NCBI RefSeq assembly: GCF_000376425.1 | Contig: NZ_AQWL01000005.1 | Coordinates: 94,166 to 158,165 of the forward strand | Source of the DNA: Thiobacillus denitrificans DSM 12475 | Lineage (GTDB): Bacteria; Pseudomonadota; Gammaproteobacteria; Burkholderiales; Thiobacillaceae | Reading direction: 5' to 3' | DNA: 64,000 bases | Part shown: one piece after another, positions 17,113 through 26,402 of the stretch | Layout: each line of letters starts with the position of its first letter | Numbering within the stretch: position 1 is the first letter of the stretch | Program-made: the position numbers and the translations under genes | The notes under the pieces: model-generated | The model's input: the letters and a program-made list of their open reading frames with translations, nothing else | What the model was told of the DNA's origin: nothing | The model's database searches: none

Positions 17113-18489
17113 ATGCCGAACGGACCCTCTTCCACTTCGAATCGTGCCTCCCCGCAATGGCATGAAAGCTGGCACCGCAGCACCCATCTTTTCCTTGCAG
17201 CCGGCATGGCGATCCTGATCAGCATACTGGTGGCCAGCTACATGCAGGCTTCGTCCGGTCTCGACGCCATGAAGCGATTCGGGATTTCGAGTCAGCACAC
17301 GTCCCATCTGGACCAGCTCCATCTGCTGTTCCTGGAAATGCAGTCCACGGTTCGCGGCTACGCGCTGACACGCGAGCCGGCCTATCTCGATTCCTACCGG
17401 GAGGCTGTGGTGAAAATCCATGACAGCCTGCAGGTCGTCGAACAGGACTACCAGGATGAATTACGCCCCGAAGCGAAGGAGCTCATCAAGATGGCGCATG
17501 GCATGGCGGCCCGCATGGACATCATGATCGGGCACCTGGAACGCGGAGAACCGCCGGACAATGCATGGTTTGAACAGGGTTCGCTGGAGATGGAGGATTT
17601 CAAGCGCCAGCACGATCGAATGAAGAGCGAAATGCTGTCGCGAAACATGAACCACATCGTCGACTCGATAGACGGTTTCAAGAGCGCTCGCATCACCTCG
17701 GTCCTGCTGACCATCGCTTCACTGCTGCTGCTGGTGACGGCCGTTTCCCAGAAGCAGAAGAAACAGGAACTGCAGGACAAGATGCACGAAATGCTGGAAG
17801 CCAAAAATGAACGGCTCGAGCTCGAAGTGCGCCATCGTACGGAAGAGTTGACGAGTCTCGCGACCTATCTGACCGAAATACGCGAAACCGAAAAACTCGA
17901 TCTGGCCCGCGAGATGCACGACGAACTTGGCGCGCTGCTGACGGCCGCCAAGCTCGACGCCGACTGGATCGAGCGCACGCTGCCGCCTGAATCGCGCTCA
18001 CTGATTGCCCAACGCCTGTCGCGCCTGCGCCAGAGCCTGGTTGGGGGAATCACGCTCAAGCGCCGGATCGCCAACAACCTGCGGCCGGCGCTGCTATACG
18101 ACCTGGGACTGATCGAAGCGCTCAGGGCGCTGATCGAGGAATTCCGGCAAGGGGAGGAGGCGATCGAGATCCAGGTCGAACTTCCCGAGACTGAGCCCGA
18201 ACTCCCTGAGGGGGTTTCGCTCAGCCTGTTCCGTATCGTTCAGGAAGGTCTCACCAATATCCGCAAATATGCCCAGGCTCGCCATGTCCGCGTATCGCTC
18301 CGCGCCACGCCGACAGCCCTCGAGCTATCGATCGAGGATGATGGGGTCGGCTTCGACATCAACTCGCCCAAGATCGCGCGGCACGGGCTTGCAGGAATCA
18401 AGCATCGGGTTTTTACCCATGGAGGGAAACTCGATATCCACACTGCGCCAGGCGCCGGCGTCAAGCTACGCGCAATCCTGCCGGCCTGA
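17113..18489 (+). CDS. NarL-family sensor histidine kinase with CHASE3 domain
   Basis: A 458-residue inner-membrane sensor kinase. A first helix (about 25-45) is followed by a CHASE3-type sensor (to about 175; LLFLEMQSTVRGYALTREPAYL), a second helix (SVLLTIASLLLLVTAV), a coiled coil, HisKA_3 with phospho-acceptor His in LAREMHDELGALLTAAKLD, and HATPase_c (VQEGLTNIRKYAQA, DDGVGFD). ATG 17113 is preceded by GACGGAGCC. It is convergent with two response regulators, the likely partners. The signal is unknown. Confidence 0.88.
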   Translation: MPNGPSSTSNRASPQWHESWHRSTHLFLAAGMAILISILVASYMQASSGLDAMKRFGISSQHTSHLDQLHLLFLEMQSTVRGYALTREPAYLDSYREAVVKIHDSLQVVEQDYQDELRPEAKELIKMAHGMAARMDIMIGHLERGEPPDNAWFEQGSLEMEDFKRQHDRMKSEMLSRNMNHIVDSIDGFKSARITSVLLTIASLLLLVTAVSQKQKKQELQDKMHEMLEAKNERLELEVRHRTEELTSLATYLTEIRETEKLDLAREMHDELGALLTAAKLDADWIERTLPPESRSLIAQRLSRLRQSLVGGITLKRRIANNLRPALLYDLGLIEALRALIEEFRQGEEAIEIQVELPETEPELPEGVSLSLFRIVQEGLTNIRKYAQARHVRVSLRATPTALELSIEDDGVGFDINSPKIARHGLAGIKHRVFTHGGKLDIHTAPGAGVKLRAILPA

Positions 18490-18521
18490 AGCCCGAACAG
18501 CGCGTGTTTCAATGCAGCACT

Positions 18522-18926
18522 TCAGGATCCGGATTTCTGCCGCTCCGTGTCGATCACGTAGTCGATCAGTTGATTGAGATGCAGGGACTTGTCAAAGAAG
18601 GCGTCCATTCCGAATCGCTCGCAGCGCTGCCGCATGGAGGCATGCGCATAGTTGGTCAGCACCGCTTTGCGCGGATTGCCGTAGAGATCCGAATCGGTCT
18701 GTAGCGCATCCAGCACCCCGATACCGCTTCCCTGCCTGAGCTCGATGTCGATGATGACCAGATCCACCGGGTTTTCCGCCAGTTTCCGCAGTGCCTCGGC
18801 CTCGCCTTCCGCACTCCCGCAGAACTGCACGCCGTCCAGCTCACCCAGTATGCCGGCGAGCAATTCCTGAAGAAGAGCGGAATCTTCGATCAAAAAAACT
18901 TTCAACGATGAGGCATTGTGCACCAT
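18522..18926 (-). CDS. Single-domain response regulator
   Basis: A 134-residue receiver domain without an output domain. Acidic pair in VFLIEDSALLQELL, phospho-acceptor Asp in DLVIIDIELRQGSGIGVLD, and Lys in FFDKSLH. I place the start at 18926 (MVHNASSLKV), 31 bp after the upstream regulator's stop; an in-frame ATG at 18989 would overlap that gene. It may relay or buffer phosphate in the pathway of the neighbouring kinase. Confidence 0.82.
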   Translation of the reverse strand: MVHNASSLKVFLIEDSALLQELLAGILGELDGVQFCGSAEGEAEALRKLAENPVDLVIIDIELRQGSGIGVLDALQTDSDLYGNPRKAVLTNYAHASMRQRCERFGMDAFFDKSLHLNQLIDYVIDTERQKSGS

Positions 18927-18957
18927 CTGGTTTGCCCGTGCCTCATGAGAGCGAAGC

Positions 18958-19593
18958 TTATTCCGTAATGAGTCCGTGTCGTAATGCATAAGTAGCCAAT
19001 TCGGCGTTGCTTGAAACATTGAGTTTCTCGGTCACGCGCGAACGATAGGTACTGATGGTCTTGACACTCAGATGCAGATGTCCGGCAATATCCGATACGG
19101 ATTCGCCGCGCGCCAGTCGCAGGAACACCTGGAGTTCCCGGTCCGACAAGGCTTCGTGCAGCACGCCGCTGCGTTCGCCACTCATTTCATCGGCCAGCAA
19201 TTCCGCGGTGCGCGCCGATACATAGCGGCGTCCGGCAAATACCATGTGGATCGCCCGCAGCAGTTCATCGCGCTCGCAGTCCTTGCATAGATAGCCGCTC
19301 GCACCGTTCTTGATCATGGCGAGTGCATAGCTTTCCTCGGGAAAGCCGCTCAGGATCAACACCCTGATTTCCGGATGGCGCTGGCGCACTGCACGCAGCA
19401 CATCCACACCGCTCTTGCCCGGCAAGGAAATATCGAGCAACAGGACATCGCACTGCTCAGTACGCAACTTCTCGAGTACTTCGTCGCCATTGGCAGCTTC
19501 GAAGCTGATGCTGATTCCGGAATCCTCACTCAACAACTCGCGAAAGCCAGTCCGGACGATCTGATGGTCATCCACGATGGCAACCTGAATCAT
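18958..19593 (-). CDS. NarL/FixJ-family response regulator
   Basis: A 211-residue DNA-binding regulator. Receiver (about 1-120): VAIVDDHQIVRTGFRELL and phospho-Asp in DVLLLDISLPGKSGVDVL. LuxR-type HTH (about 145-205): LSDRELQVFLRLARGESVSDIAGHLHLSVKTISTYRSRV (in pieces). The ATG at 19593 has AGGAGCTGAC upstream. It is probably phosphorylated by the convergent HisKA_3 kinase. Its targets are unknown; nearby stress genes are candidates. Confidence 0.9.
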   Translation of the reverse strand: MIQVAIVDDHQIVRTGFRELLSEDSGISISFEAANGDEVLEKLRTEQCDVLLLDISLPGKSGVDVLRAVRQRHPEIRVLILSGFPEESYALAMIKNGASGYLCKDCERDELLRAIHMVFAGRRYVSARTAELLADEMSGERSGVLHEALSDRELQVFLRLARGESVSDIAGHLHLSVKTISTYRSRVTEKLNVSSNAELATYALRHGLITE

Positions 19594-19642
19594 GTCAGCT
19601 CCTGCTTGAGTAGATGAGCATCCGGATTCTAGCAGCGGCCTG

Positions 19643-19807
19643 CTAGCGGCCGCGCAGCAAATTGACCACGAAGGTGGCAATCGCGATTACCAGAAACACG
19701 ACAAAAAGAATCTTTGCAATCTCGGCTGCGCCCGCCGCAAGTCCGGAAAACCCGAGCACCGCAGCAATGATGGCAATGATGAAAAATACGATAGCGTAAT
19801 GCAGCAT
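19643..19807 (-). CDS. DUF1328 small membrane protein
   Basis: A 54-residue DUF1328/YtjA-type protein with two transmembrane helices ([19 protein letters not shown] and [21 protein letters not shown]) separated by SGLAAGAA. Strong site GGAGAAACTC before ATG 19807. Function unknown; often induced by envelope or osmotic stress. A paralogue lies 140 bp upstream. Confidence 0.88.
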   Translation of the reverse strand: MLHYAIVFFIIAIIAAVLGFSGLAAGAAEIAKILFVVFLVIAIATFVVNLLRGR

Positions 19808-19852
19808 GAGTTTCTCCTTTACAGCCAGGCAAGCCGGACTTGCCTCATTGGA

Positions 19853-19880
19853 CATATAGCCTAAACGGACAAGGTGACAA
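19853..19880 (-). promoter_or_regulatory. Candidate sigma-70 promoter of the DUF1328 gene
   Basis: On the minus strand, TTGTCA (19880-19875) and TATATG (19858-19853) are 16 bp apart, about 45 bp before the ATG at 19807. Confidence 0.45.
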
Positions 19881-19946
19881 AGCCATCAGCGATCGCCTAC
19901 GTTTTTGTAAGACGGGGCTGACAGAAAGCCCATTGGGAAACTGTAC

Positions 19947-20120
19947 CTACTTGACGGCTTTCACTGCGAATACGCCGAGCACGAGGAACAGCAGGAACAG
20001 GACGACGGCAATGTAGAACAGGAGCCTGGCGACGACGGCCGCGCCTGCAGCAATCCCGGTGAACCCAAACACGCCGGCAATCAGCGATACGATGAAAAAA
20101 ACCAATGCCCACTTAAGCAT
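19947..20120 (-). CDS. DUF1328 small membrane protein (paralogue)
   Basis: A 57-residue protein: [33 protein letters not shown], then a second helix [20 protein letters not shown]. Same family as the gene at 19643. ATG 20120 has AAGGAGACGATGTC upstream. Likely a tandem duplication that has since diverged. Confidence 0.88.
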   Translation of the reverse strand: MLKWALVFFIVSLIAGVFGFTGIAAGAAVVARLLFYIAVVLFLLFLVLGVFAVKAVK

Positions 20121-20563
20121 GACATCGTCTCCTTGCATTCGAAGTTAAAAAGGCGCGAGGACTTCCCGTACAGAACTCCCATCGCATCGGGCTTGCGGCC
20201 CCGGTCCGTCGCAACACCCGGCGCTCCGATCGCGTCGGCCATACCGGCAGCAATATGTCCCTGTTTTGCTTGCATCACCGGTGTGCAGCGGATAATGCAT
20301 CATGGCCCAGCCATCCAGGTTTATCTGTCGGACGATGCCTCGATTCGGCTCGGCGGCCAGCACGATGACATGTAAGCATTCTCCGATGAGGGTCGTCGAA
20401 TTGTGTCAGCGGCCACCTACATTCGGCCGCCATATCGGCGGACAGCCGGATGCGACCTTCTCCCCTACAGCCCACCCCATGGTCTGTCTAAGCTTCAAGT
20501 CCGTGCTTGCAATACTGCTGCTGGCTCAGCTGTTTTTTCCACAGATTTTCAAGGAGACGCCCG
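20121..20563. other. 443-bp intergenic region
   Basis: No convincing gene on either strand. It holds the upstream regions of the divergent DUF1328 and DUF883 genes, and an ACCTAC box at 20415-20420 oriented toward the DUF883 gene. Confidence 0.6.
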
Positions 20564-20857
20564 ATGGAAACATTTCCGAACGCACAACCCCAGACCGGTT
20601 CCCCCGGTGATTCTGCAGCTGCCGAGCATGCGCGTCGTTCTCTCGACGAAGCACGCGCAAGCACCAAGGAAATCGCGACGCGCGGCAGCGACGCTATCCG
20701 CAGCGGTGCCGCACGAACACGCGAGACCCTGAGCCACACCACCGACCAGGTCGCTCAATACGTTCAGGCACAGCCCCTGAAATCCATGACGATGGCCGTC
20801 GCTGCGGGTGCTGCTATTGCCTTGCTGGCCGGCGTGCTCGGCAGGCATCACCGCTGA
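20564..20857 (+). CDS. DUF883 (ElaB/YqjD-like) membrane-anchored protein
   Basis: A 97-residue protein: a hydrophilic helical stretch (RRSLDEARASTKEIATRGSD, probable coiled coil) then a C-terminal membrane anchor (MAVAAGAAIALLAGVLGRHHR). ElaB/YqjD proteins bind ribosomes at the inner membrane in stationary phase. The ATG at 20564 has AAGGAGACG upstream. It begins a yqjDEK-like set with the next two genes. Confidence 0.87.
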   Translation: METFPNAQPQTGSPGDSAAAEHARRSLDEARASTKEIATRGSDAIRSGAARTRETLSHTTDQVAQYVQAQPLKSMTMAVAAGAAIALLAGVLGRHHR

Positions 20858-20896
20858 TATGCGTTCCTGACCGAACCGCACGGCGCGCCCACGCCC

Positions 20897-21286
20897 ATGT
20901 TGCCACCGCTGCTACGCGTATTGCTCGGCGAGCCTCGCCTGGCCATCGAATACGCCAGTGCCTATGCCGCTCTACTGAAGGTGGATGTCGCCGGGTGGAA
21001 AGCGCAGCAAATGCGACGGCTTGGCCATCTGCTGGCCGCTGTCGTCAGCATCGTGCTGGCGATCCTGTTCGCCGGCTTCGCTCTGACGCTCGCCGCGGCC
21101 ACAGGCAGCGGGCACTGGCTGTTGTGGGTGGTCCCCGTCCTGCCGCTGACAGTAGCGATTGCGGCCAGCTGGAAGGCACGCCACACACTCCCGGCCTTAT
21201 CTGCTTTTCCGCGCGTGCGCGCGCAGGTCGCGCAGGACAGGCAGTTATTCGACATTAAGGAACAGAACGATGAACTCAGGACTTGA
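20897..21286 (+). CDS. YqjE-like/phage-holin superfamily membrane protein
   Basis: A 129-residue protein with two central helices (HLLAAVVSIVLAILFAGFAL and LLWVVPVLPLTVAIAASW) flanked by charged segments, as in YqjE/DUF1469-type proteins. Function unknown. It lies between the DUF883 and YqjK-like genes and overlaps the latter by 17 bp. Confidence 0.75.
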   Translation: MLPPLLRVLLGEPRLAIEYASAYAALLKVDVAGWKAQQMRRLGHLLAAVVSIVLAILFAGFALTLAAATGSGHWLLWVVPVLPLTVAIAASWKARHTLPALSAFPRVRAQVAQDRQLFDIKEQNDELRT

Positions 21287-21656
21287 CGACCGCCCGATGA
21301 GCCTCGGGCCAGCGGCAGCGGCGCTCGCCGACGCCGAAAGCCGGCTTGAAATGCATCGCGAGACACTGTGCCAGAGGCTGGAACGGGAGAATAACGATAC
21401 GCTTGCACGCATCGCCCGCATGGCGGGACCGCTTGCCCGGCAAACGGTACGCGAGCATCCCTACGCCAGCCTGGCCGCCGCCGCCCTCGCCGGTGTCTGG
21501 CTGGTCCGCAGGAAACCCTGGCGGGCACTTGGCGGATCCATTCTGGGCGGATTGCTTGCCCATCGTGCGCTGTCTCTTTCGCTGTCGTCGGGCAGCAGGT
21601 GGCTCAGCCGCTGGTCTGCCACCGATGAAAAGCCGGGTACGCACCGCCAGGCATAG
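21270..21656 (+). CDS. YqjK-like small protein
   Basis: A 128-residue protein whose N-terminal half is helical and charged (ALADAESRLEMHRETLCQRL) and whose C-terminal half has short hydrophobic stretches (YASLAAAALAGVWLVRR, LGGSILGGLLAHRALSLSL). ATG 21270 follows AAGGAACAG. Overlap with the previous gene suggests coupling. The name rests mainly on position. Confidence 0.6.
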   Translation: MNSGLDDRPMSLGPAAAALADAESRLEMHRETLCQRLERENNDTLARIARMAGPLARQTVREHPYASLAAAALAGVWLVRRKPWRALGGSILGGLLAHRALSLSLSSGSRWLSRWSATDEKPGTHRQA

Positions 21657-21681
21657 TCCACGAAGATCCGGGAGATGGGCG

Positions 21682-23148
21682 ATGCAGAATCCTTTCGTGC
21701 CTGCGGGTGTCAATCCGGGATTCCGGATGAGGCCGTATGCAGCGCTCAGATACATGGCGCTGTGCGGAATCCTTTCGTTATCAGCCTGCGCCACACTGCC
21801 GGATGCCTCACATGTCATGCCGCCAGAGAAGTCACAGGTCACACCCGATAAAAGGCCACGTCCTCCCGTGGAATTCGAAACGGCCCGAGGTCCGGTTTCG
21901 CCGGGCAGGAATGCCGCCATCCTCAACGAGCTCAGGAAAGAAGCCAGCCCCAGCGACATTCTCCGCAGACATCTGGCGCTGGAAGAGGCGATCTATCGCG
22001 ACAGCCCGCTGGTACTGGGCAACCGGCTGGTCTTGCTGGAGGACGGGCCGGCCACCTATAAAGCCATGTTTGCGGCCATACACGGCGCGCGTGACCACAT
22101 CAATCTTGAGACCTACATTTTCGAAGAGGGCGAAATCGGAGACCGGTTCGCCCGGCTACTGCTTGAAAAACAGGCGGCGGGGGTGCAGGTCAACATCATC
22201 TATGACAGTGTCGGCTGCATCGACACGCCGAAAGAATTTTTCGACCGCTTGCGGAACGCCGGCATCCAGACGCTTGAATTCAACCCGATCAATCCGGTCA
22301 ACGTCAAAAAACCGGAATGGATACTGAACAACCGCGACCATCGGAAGCTGCTGGTGGTCGATGGGAAAACCGCGTTTCTGGGCGGAATCAACATCAGCGA
22401 GTCCTATTCGAGCGGCCCCTTTTCCCGTTCCAGAAAAAACAAGGGAAAAGCGCCAGAGGCCGGGTGGCGTGACACCCACCTGCAAATCGATGGCCCCGTA
22501 GTGGCCGAATTCCAGAAATATTTTCTCGATACCTGGGCACGGCAGCATGGGCCCTCCCTGGCCAGCAGGCAGTATTTCCCCAAACTCCAGGCCCAGGGCG
22601 ACGCGATCGTGCGTGCGATCGGCAGCGAATCCGACTCGGAAGATCATCCGATCTATCTCACCCTGCTCTCGGCCGTGAGTCACGCGGAACGAAAAATCCA
22701 TCTCACCAACGCGTATTTCGTGCCCGACCCTCAATTGCGCAAGGCGCTCACCGATGCCGCGCAGCGTGGTGTCGACGTACGGATCATCCTGCCAGGCAAA
22801 ACGGATTCCTGGGCGGTGTTTCAAGCCGGGCGTGCGCACTATGACGAACTGCTGCGCGCAGGGGTCGTATTGTATGAACGGCGCGACGCGGTGCTGCACT
22901 CCAAAACGGCGACGATCGACGGTGTCTGGTCCACCATCGGATCAACCAATCTGGACTGGCGGAGTTTTCTGCACAACGACGAACTGAATGCGGTGATTCT
23001 CGGCGCGGACTTTGCTCGCCAGATGGAGGCCATGTTCGCCAGGGACCAGGCTGCCTCCAGCCTCATCGATTACGAACAGTGGAAGCAACGTTCCCTGTTC
23101 CTGCGAGTGCAGGAATGGCTGGCGCGGCGCTTCGAATACTGGCTCTAG
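21682..23148 (+). CDS. Phospholipase D/cardiolipin synthase-like lipoprotein
   Basis: A 488-residue PLD-superfamily enzyme, probably a cardiolipin synthase or related phosphatidyltransferase facing the periplasm. Two HKD motifs are complete: HRKLLVVDG (first half) and HSKTATIDG (second), each followed by GGINIS or GSTNLDWRS. The N-terminus MRPYAALRYMALCGILSLSAC is a lipoprotein signal with lipobox LSAC. I use ATG 21682 because GGGAG lies seven bases upstream; ATG 21727 would begin directly at the signal peptide. Confidence 0.87.
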   Translation: MQNPFVPAGVNPGFRMRPYAALRYMALCGILSLSACATLPDASHVMPPEKSQVTPDKRPRPPVEFETARGPVSPGRNAAILNELRKEASPSDILRRHLALEEAIYRDSPLVLGNRLVLLEDGPATYKAMFAAIHGARDHINLETYIFEEGEIGDRFARLLLEKQAAGVQVNIIYDSVGCIDTPKEFFDRLRNAGIQTLEFNPINPVNVKKPEWILNNRDHRKLLVVDGKTAFLGGINISESYSSGPFSRSRKNKGKAPEAGWRDTHLQIDGPVVAEFQKYFLDTWARQHGPSLASRQYFPKLQAQGDAIVRAIGSESDSEDHPIYLTLLSAVSHAERKIHLTNAYFVPDPQLRKALTDAAQRGVDVRIILPGKTDSWAVFQAGRAHYDELLRAGVVLYERRDAVLHSKTATIDGVWSTIGSTNLDWRSFLHNDELNAVILGADFARQMEAMFARDQAASSLIDYEQWKQRSLFLRVQEWLARRFEYWL

Positions 23149-23199
23149 GAATACCGCATTGGGCAGACTGTTTTTCCACCCACCACAGGAGCGTTGCTT

Positions 23200-23852
23200 A
23201 TGAAAACAATCATTGTCGGTCGTTTCAGCCAGCAGGGTGAGGCAGAAAGCGCCAGGCGGGAATTGTTGCACGCAGGATTCCCGGCGGCCGAAGTGAGCAT
23301 GTTTTATGTCAATCCGGGAGGCCAGCATGCCATTTACCCGGTGGGCGGAGATGAAGACGAGTCACCGGGAACCCACGACGCCAAATTCGGTGCGATGCGA
23401 GGGGCTGCGGGCGGCATGGGTGCGGGAGCCCTGATCGGCGTGGCCACGATGCCTGTCCTGGGTCCTCTGCCAGTCCGCTGCTGGGTGCCGCCGTAGGCGC
23501 TTATACCGGGTCACTGGTCGGTGCGCTGAGCAACATGGATGAACCCGGCCCCAAGGCCGATCCCGTTCACGAAAGCAGCGCGCCTCCTGCTGACGAGCTC
23601 CCCAAGGCGAGCCTCGTGCTGGCCGTCGCTGTGGAGACACCCGCAGAACGCGAAGACGCAACCAAGATTCTCGGTGGGCGCGCACAGGTATTGGAAGAAA
23701 CGGAAGGAACGCTGCAGGACGGAGACTGGATCGATTTCGATCCGCTAGGCAGCAGCGCCCGGGGCGCGGAAGAAGAGGCGAATCATGGGCATCGTCTGAC
23801 AGCAATTCGGGACAGGTTTTATTGTGGCGGATACCGGGTGGCCGTCAAATGA
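23200..23852 (+). pseudogene. Glycine-zipper stress protein gene with a frameshift near 23470
   Basis: The first frame (MKTIIVGRFSQQGEAESARR to GVATMPVLGPL) ends at a TAG at 23494. The next frame, with no start codon needed, continues the glycine zipper as LLGAAVGAYTGSLVGALSNM and runs to 23852. Restoring one base near 23467-23472 (CTGCCAGT to CTGGCCAGT) gives a single 217-residue protein: an N-terminal alpha/beta domain, a central Gly/Ala-rich membrane-inserting segment and a C-terminal domain. AGGAGCG precedes ATG 23200. It is either a recent pseudogene or a sequencing error. General-stress-protein-like; function unknown. Confidence 0.75.
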
Positions 23853-23998
23853 CGGGACAGCCCGAACGCTTGAAGCCCTGGGTTGGATATCCCTGACCGC
23901 TTGTTAAATCCGATATGCGAAAGGAAACACCATGGCCACTGCAAGACAGAAAAACGCCTGCGGTCTGCTCAATGCCGGACCGCAGGCTCACCCGCAAC

Positions 23999-24505
23999 TC
24001 AAGTCTTCTTTCCCTTCGAGGTCCTGGCAATGACACTGATGCGGCCATCCCCTTCCAGGTAGCACGTCTTCACTTCGCCCACGCTGCGCACCCCGTTTTC
24101 ACGCAATTGCGCCAGCAATTCGTCCTCCTGAAGCATTTCCCGCTTCATGTTCTCCCGCTGCAGGCGTCCGTTCTTGATCAGCAGCAGGGGCGCCGGGCGA
24201 AGCAGGCGCTGCAGGACTGGCACCCTGAAGCTGAGCCAGTCCAGAAAGTAATCCCAGAAGGCAATCGTCGCAACCAGGATGGCGCCTTCGGTGATGGAAC
24301 GGTATTCACTGGCCATGGCGTTCTGGGCCGCATCGGCGATAAGCACGACCACCAGCAAATCGGAAATGCCGACCTGTCCTGCCTCGCGCCGCAGTATGCG
24401 CAGCAGGACAAACAGGAAGAGGTAAACAGCCGTGCCACGCAGCATGACTTCGCCGAGATGCATGGACGGTACAAGGAGCGCACTCCAGTCGATCGGAACA
24501 CCCAT
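23999..24505 (-). CDS. DUF421 (YetF-like) membrane protein
   Basis: A 168-residue protein: three N-terminal helices (GTAVYLFLFVLLRIL, ISDLLVVVLIADAAQNAM, AILVATIAFWDYFLDWLSF) and a cytoplasmic C-terminal DUF421 domain (PLLLIKNGRLQRENMKREML, DELLAQLRENGV, CYLEGDGRISVI). Members occur in envelope and spore-stress settings; mechanism unknown. ATG 24505 follows GGAGAAAGGCG. Confidence 0.88.
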   Translation of the reverse strand: MGVPIDWSALLVPSMHLGEVMLRGTAVYLFLFVLLRILRREAGQVGISDLLVVVLIADAAQNAMASEYRSITEGAILVATIAFWDYFLDWLSFRVPVLQRLLRPAPLLLIKNGRLQRENMKREMLQEDELLAQLRENGVRSVGEVKTCYLEGDGRISVIARTSKGKKT

Positions 24506-24564
24506 CTCACGCCTTTCTCCGGTCAGCCGGAGACCTCATGCGCGGCACGCGCCTACCTGCGTAT

Positions 24565-25116
24565 CTACAGGCTGCGTACCACACGATCGCTACGTTCACG
24601 CAACTCGCGCATGGACACGTCGAGCTGCCGCTGCGTCAGGGGGTGGATGACTACCGCCCAGCGTCCCTGCCGGATGGCACGTCGCACGATGGTGATGACG
24701 CGTGCGTGATCGGGGCGAGCGGTCAGCAAGCCGCCCAGCAGCAGTCCGATCAAACCGCCGAAGAAGACCATGGCCACCAGACTCATGCCGGGTGTGCTCT
24801 TGACGGCGGCGTTGTCCGCCGCGATGAAGCCGACATAAATCAGGATGCCGGCGATCACGCCGACCGTGCCGGCAAACACGTGCGCCCGGGTCAGGGTACG
24901 CCAGATACCTGCCGACTCCGGTTCCAGTTTGCGGGAAAACGCAACGCTATTGAAGGCTGTTCCATCGGGCGGTCCCACCAGATAGACCTGGGGGTCATCC
25001 AGGCCGGCCGTCTCTTTTACCTGCCGGGCAACGCTTTCTGCCAGGCTCTTGCTAGAAAAGAGCCCGGCCACCTTGGTCAGCGATCGTTCGCCGAAGATGA
25101 GCCTCTTGATTCTCAT
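24565..25116 (-). CDS. Two-helix membrane protein of unknown function
   Basis: A 183-residue protein. The N-terminal ~90 residues form a soluble domain (LTKVAGLFSSKSLAESVARQVKE, QVYLVGPPDG); two helices follow (VFAGTVGVIAGILIYVGFIAA and SLVAMVFFGGLIGLLLGGLLTA); the C-terminus (ITIVRRAIRQGRWAVVIHPL) is cytoplasmic. This layout is shared by general-stress-like membrane proteins of betaproteobacteria, but I recognise no named family. ATG 25116 has GGAGTGGCG upstream. Confidence 0.7.
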   Translation of the reverse strand: MRIKRLIFGERSLTKVAGLFSSKSLAESVARQVKETAGLDDPQVYLVGPPDGTAFNSVAFSRKLEPESAGIWRTLTRAHVFAGTVGVIAGILIYVGFIAADNAAVKSTPGMSLVAMVFFGGLIGLLLGGLLTARPDHARVITIVRRAIRQGRWAVVIHPLTQRQLDVSMRELRERSDRVVRSL

Positions 25117-25202
25117 CGCCACTCCTTTCCATCTCACTGGCTCGCCCTTAGCGGGAAGACTCCATGCCGGACGGCATGCCTCCCATTCCGGCAGCCTGCC
25201 GC

Positions 25203-26273
25203 TTATTTGGGTCTGGGATTGCGCAGGTCCGGATGATCAGGCTGCCATCGTCCGCTACGCAATGCGCTCACCGTCTGTGCGACCGCGCGACCGACGTTGC
25301 GAGCCTCTTCCTGGACGGCATCGTCTCGATCCAGGGCTTCATGGCTGGTGGCATAGGGCTCGTAATAACCGATATAGCGGTCCAGGCGAGCCTGCGGCCC
25401 GGCATCGATCAGCCCCATCCAGTCGAGCCAGTCGGATAGCGCCCGGCGCGAATTTTCCACGCCGGCCACATCGCCATGCACCATGAGGCCATACACGCGC
25501 CCCGCCAGATGCTTGGGATAATCCCACCCCGCCATTTCCAGGGCCTTGGCCTTGACCGGGTTTTTTCCGGATGTGCGGGTGGGATCGGGATTGCCACCGT
25601 CGGCGCAGACCAGGCGGTCGATCATCAATTTCAGCGGGCTCGGACTCTGGTACCAGTAAACCGGCGCCACAATGACCACCGCATGGGCGGCCGTCCAGCG
25701 CTCGTAGATTTCAGCCATCCAGTCGCTGGTCTGGCCCAGGGCATGGTTGGGATAACAGGAGCAGGGCCAGTTGCACAGCGGCATCGCGGTCGACACGCAA
25801 CCCTTGCACGGATGGATGCGGCGCCCGTATTCGGATGCCAGCAAGCTGAGGTCGAGAACATCGGCGTGCATGCCTGTCGTCGCGAACACCCCGCGAATCT
25901 GTTCGAGAAGCCGGAAAGTCTTCGACATCTCGCCCGGACAGGTGCCATCGTTCCGGGCGGCGCCACAGATCAGTAAAACGCGTGTCGGAGTTTCGGGCCG
26001 GGCCCACGCATCCTGTGCCCGGATCAGACGCTGCCGGGTGTCCAGCCATTCGCTCGACAACTCGAAAGCCGGATCGGCAAACCCCGCACCCGCCTGCCGG
26101 CTGAGCGGAGACTTGCGGCCCTTGCTGTATGCCTGCCACGCAATGTCCTCGATCCGGTCGATGGCATCCGACGCGGATTCGAACAGGGGATCGATGAACG
26201 ACATGCGAAATCGCTTCCCGAACTCTTCGCGTGTCAGCATCGCCGGCGCCTGACCCGTGCGGACGTCTGTCAT
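25203..26273 (-). CDS. Flavodoxin-like NAD(P)H-dependent oxidoreductase
   Basis: A 356-residue protein whose central part is a flavodoxin-like fold of the NADPH-dependent FMN reductase group: VLLICGAARNDGTCPGEMSKT (FMN loop), VVIVAPVYWYQSPSPLKLMIDRL and GLMVHGDVAGVENSRR. A Cys-rich insertion (HPCKGCVSTAMPLCNWPCSC) resembles the metal or disulfide loop of iron-sulfur flavoproteins. About 100 N-terminal residues are extra to the usual fold. ATG 26273 follows GGAGCG. Confidence 0.8.
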   Translation of the reverse strand: MTDVRTGQAPAMLTREEFGKRFRMSFIDPLFESASDAIDRIEDIAWQAYSKGRKSPLSRQAGAGFADPAFELSSEWLDTRQRLIRAQDAWARPETPTRVLLICGAARNDGTCPGEMSKTFRLLEQIRGVFATTGMHADVLDLSLLASEYGRRIHPCKGCVSTAMPLCNWPCSCYPNHALGQTSDWMAEIYERWTAAHAVVIVAPVYWYQSPSPLKLMIDRLVCADGGNPDPTRTSGKNPVKAKALEMAGWDYPKHLAGRVYGLMVHGDVAGVENSRRALSDWLDWMGLIDAGPQARLDRYIGYYEPYATSHEALDRDDAVQEEARNVGRAVAQTVSALRSGRWQPDHPDLRNPRPK

Positions 26274-26402
26274 TTTTCGCTCCATTCGTCTTGCGAGCGC
26301 AGTCGTGGAGGGTTCGTACCGGCATGGCGAGCTCGCAGCAAGCCGGCCCCTGGCCGGCCGGAGATCCGCAACCCGCGTCATGCGGGTTGCCTGGCTTCAG
26401 GC

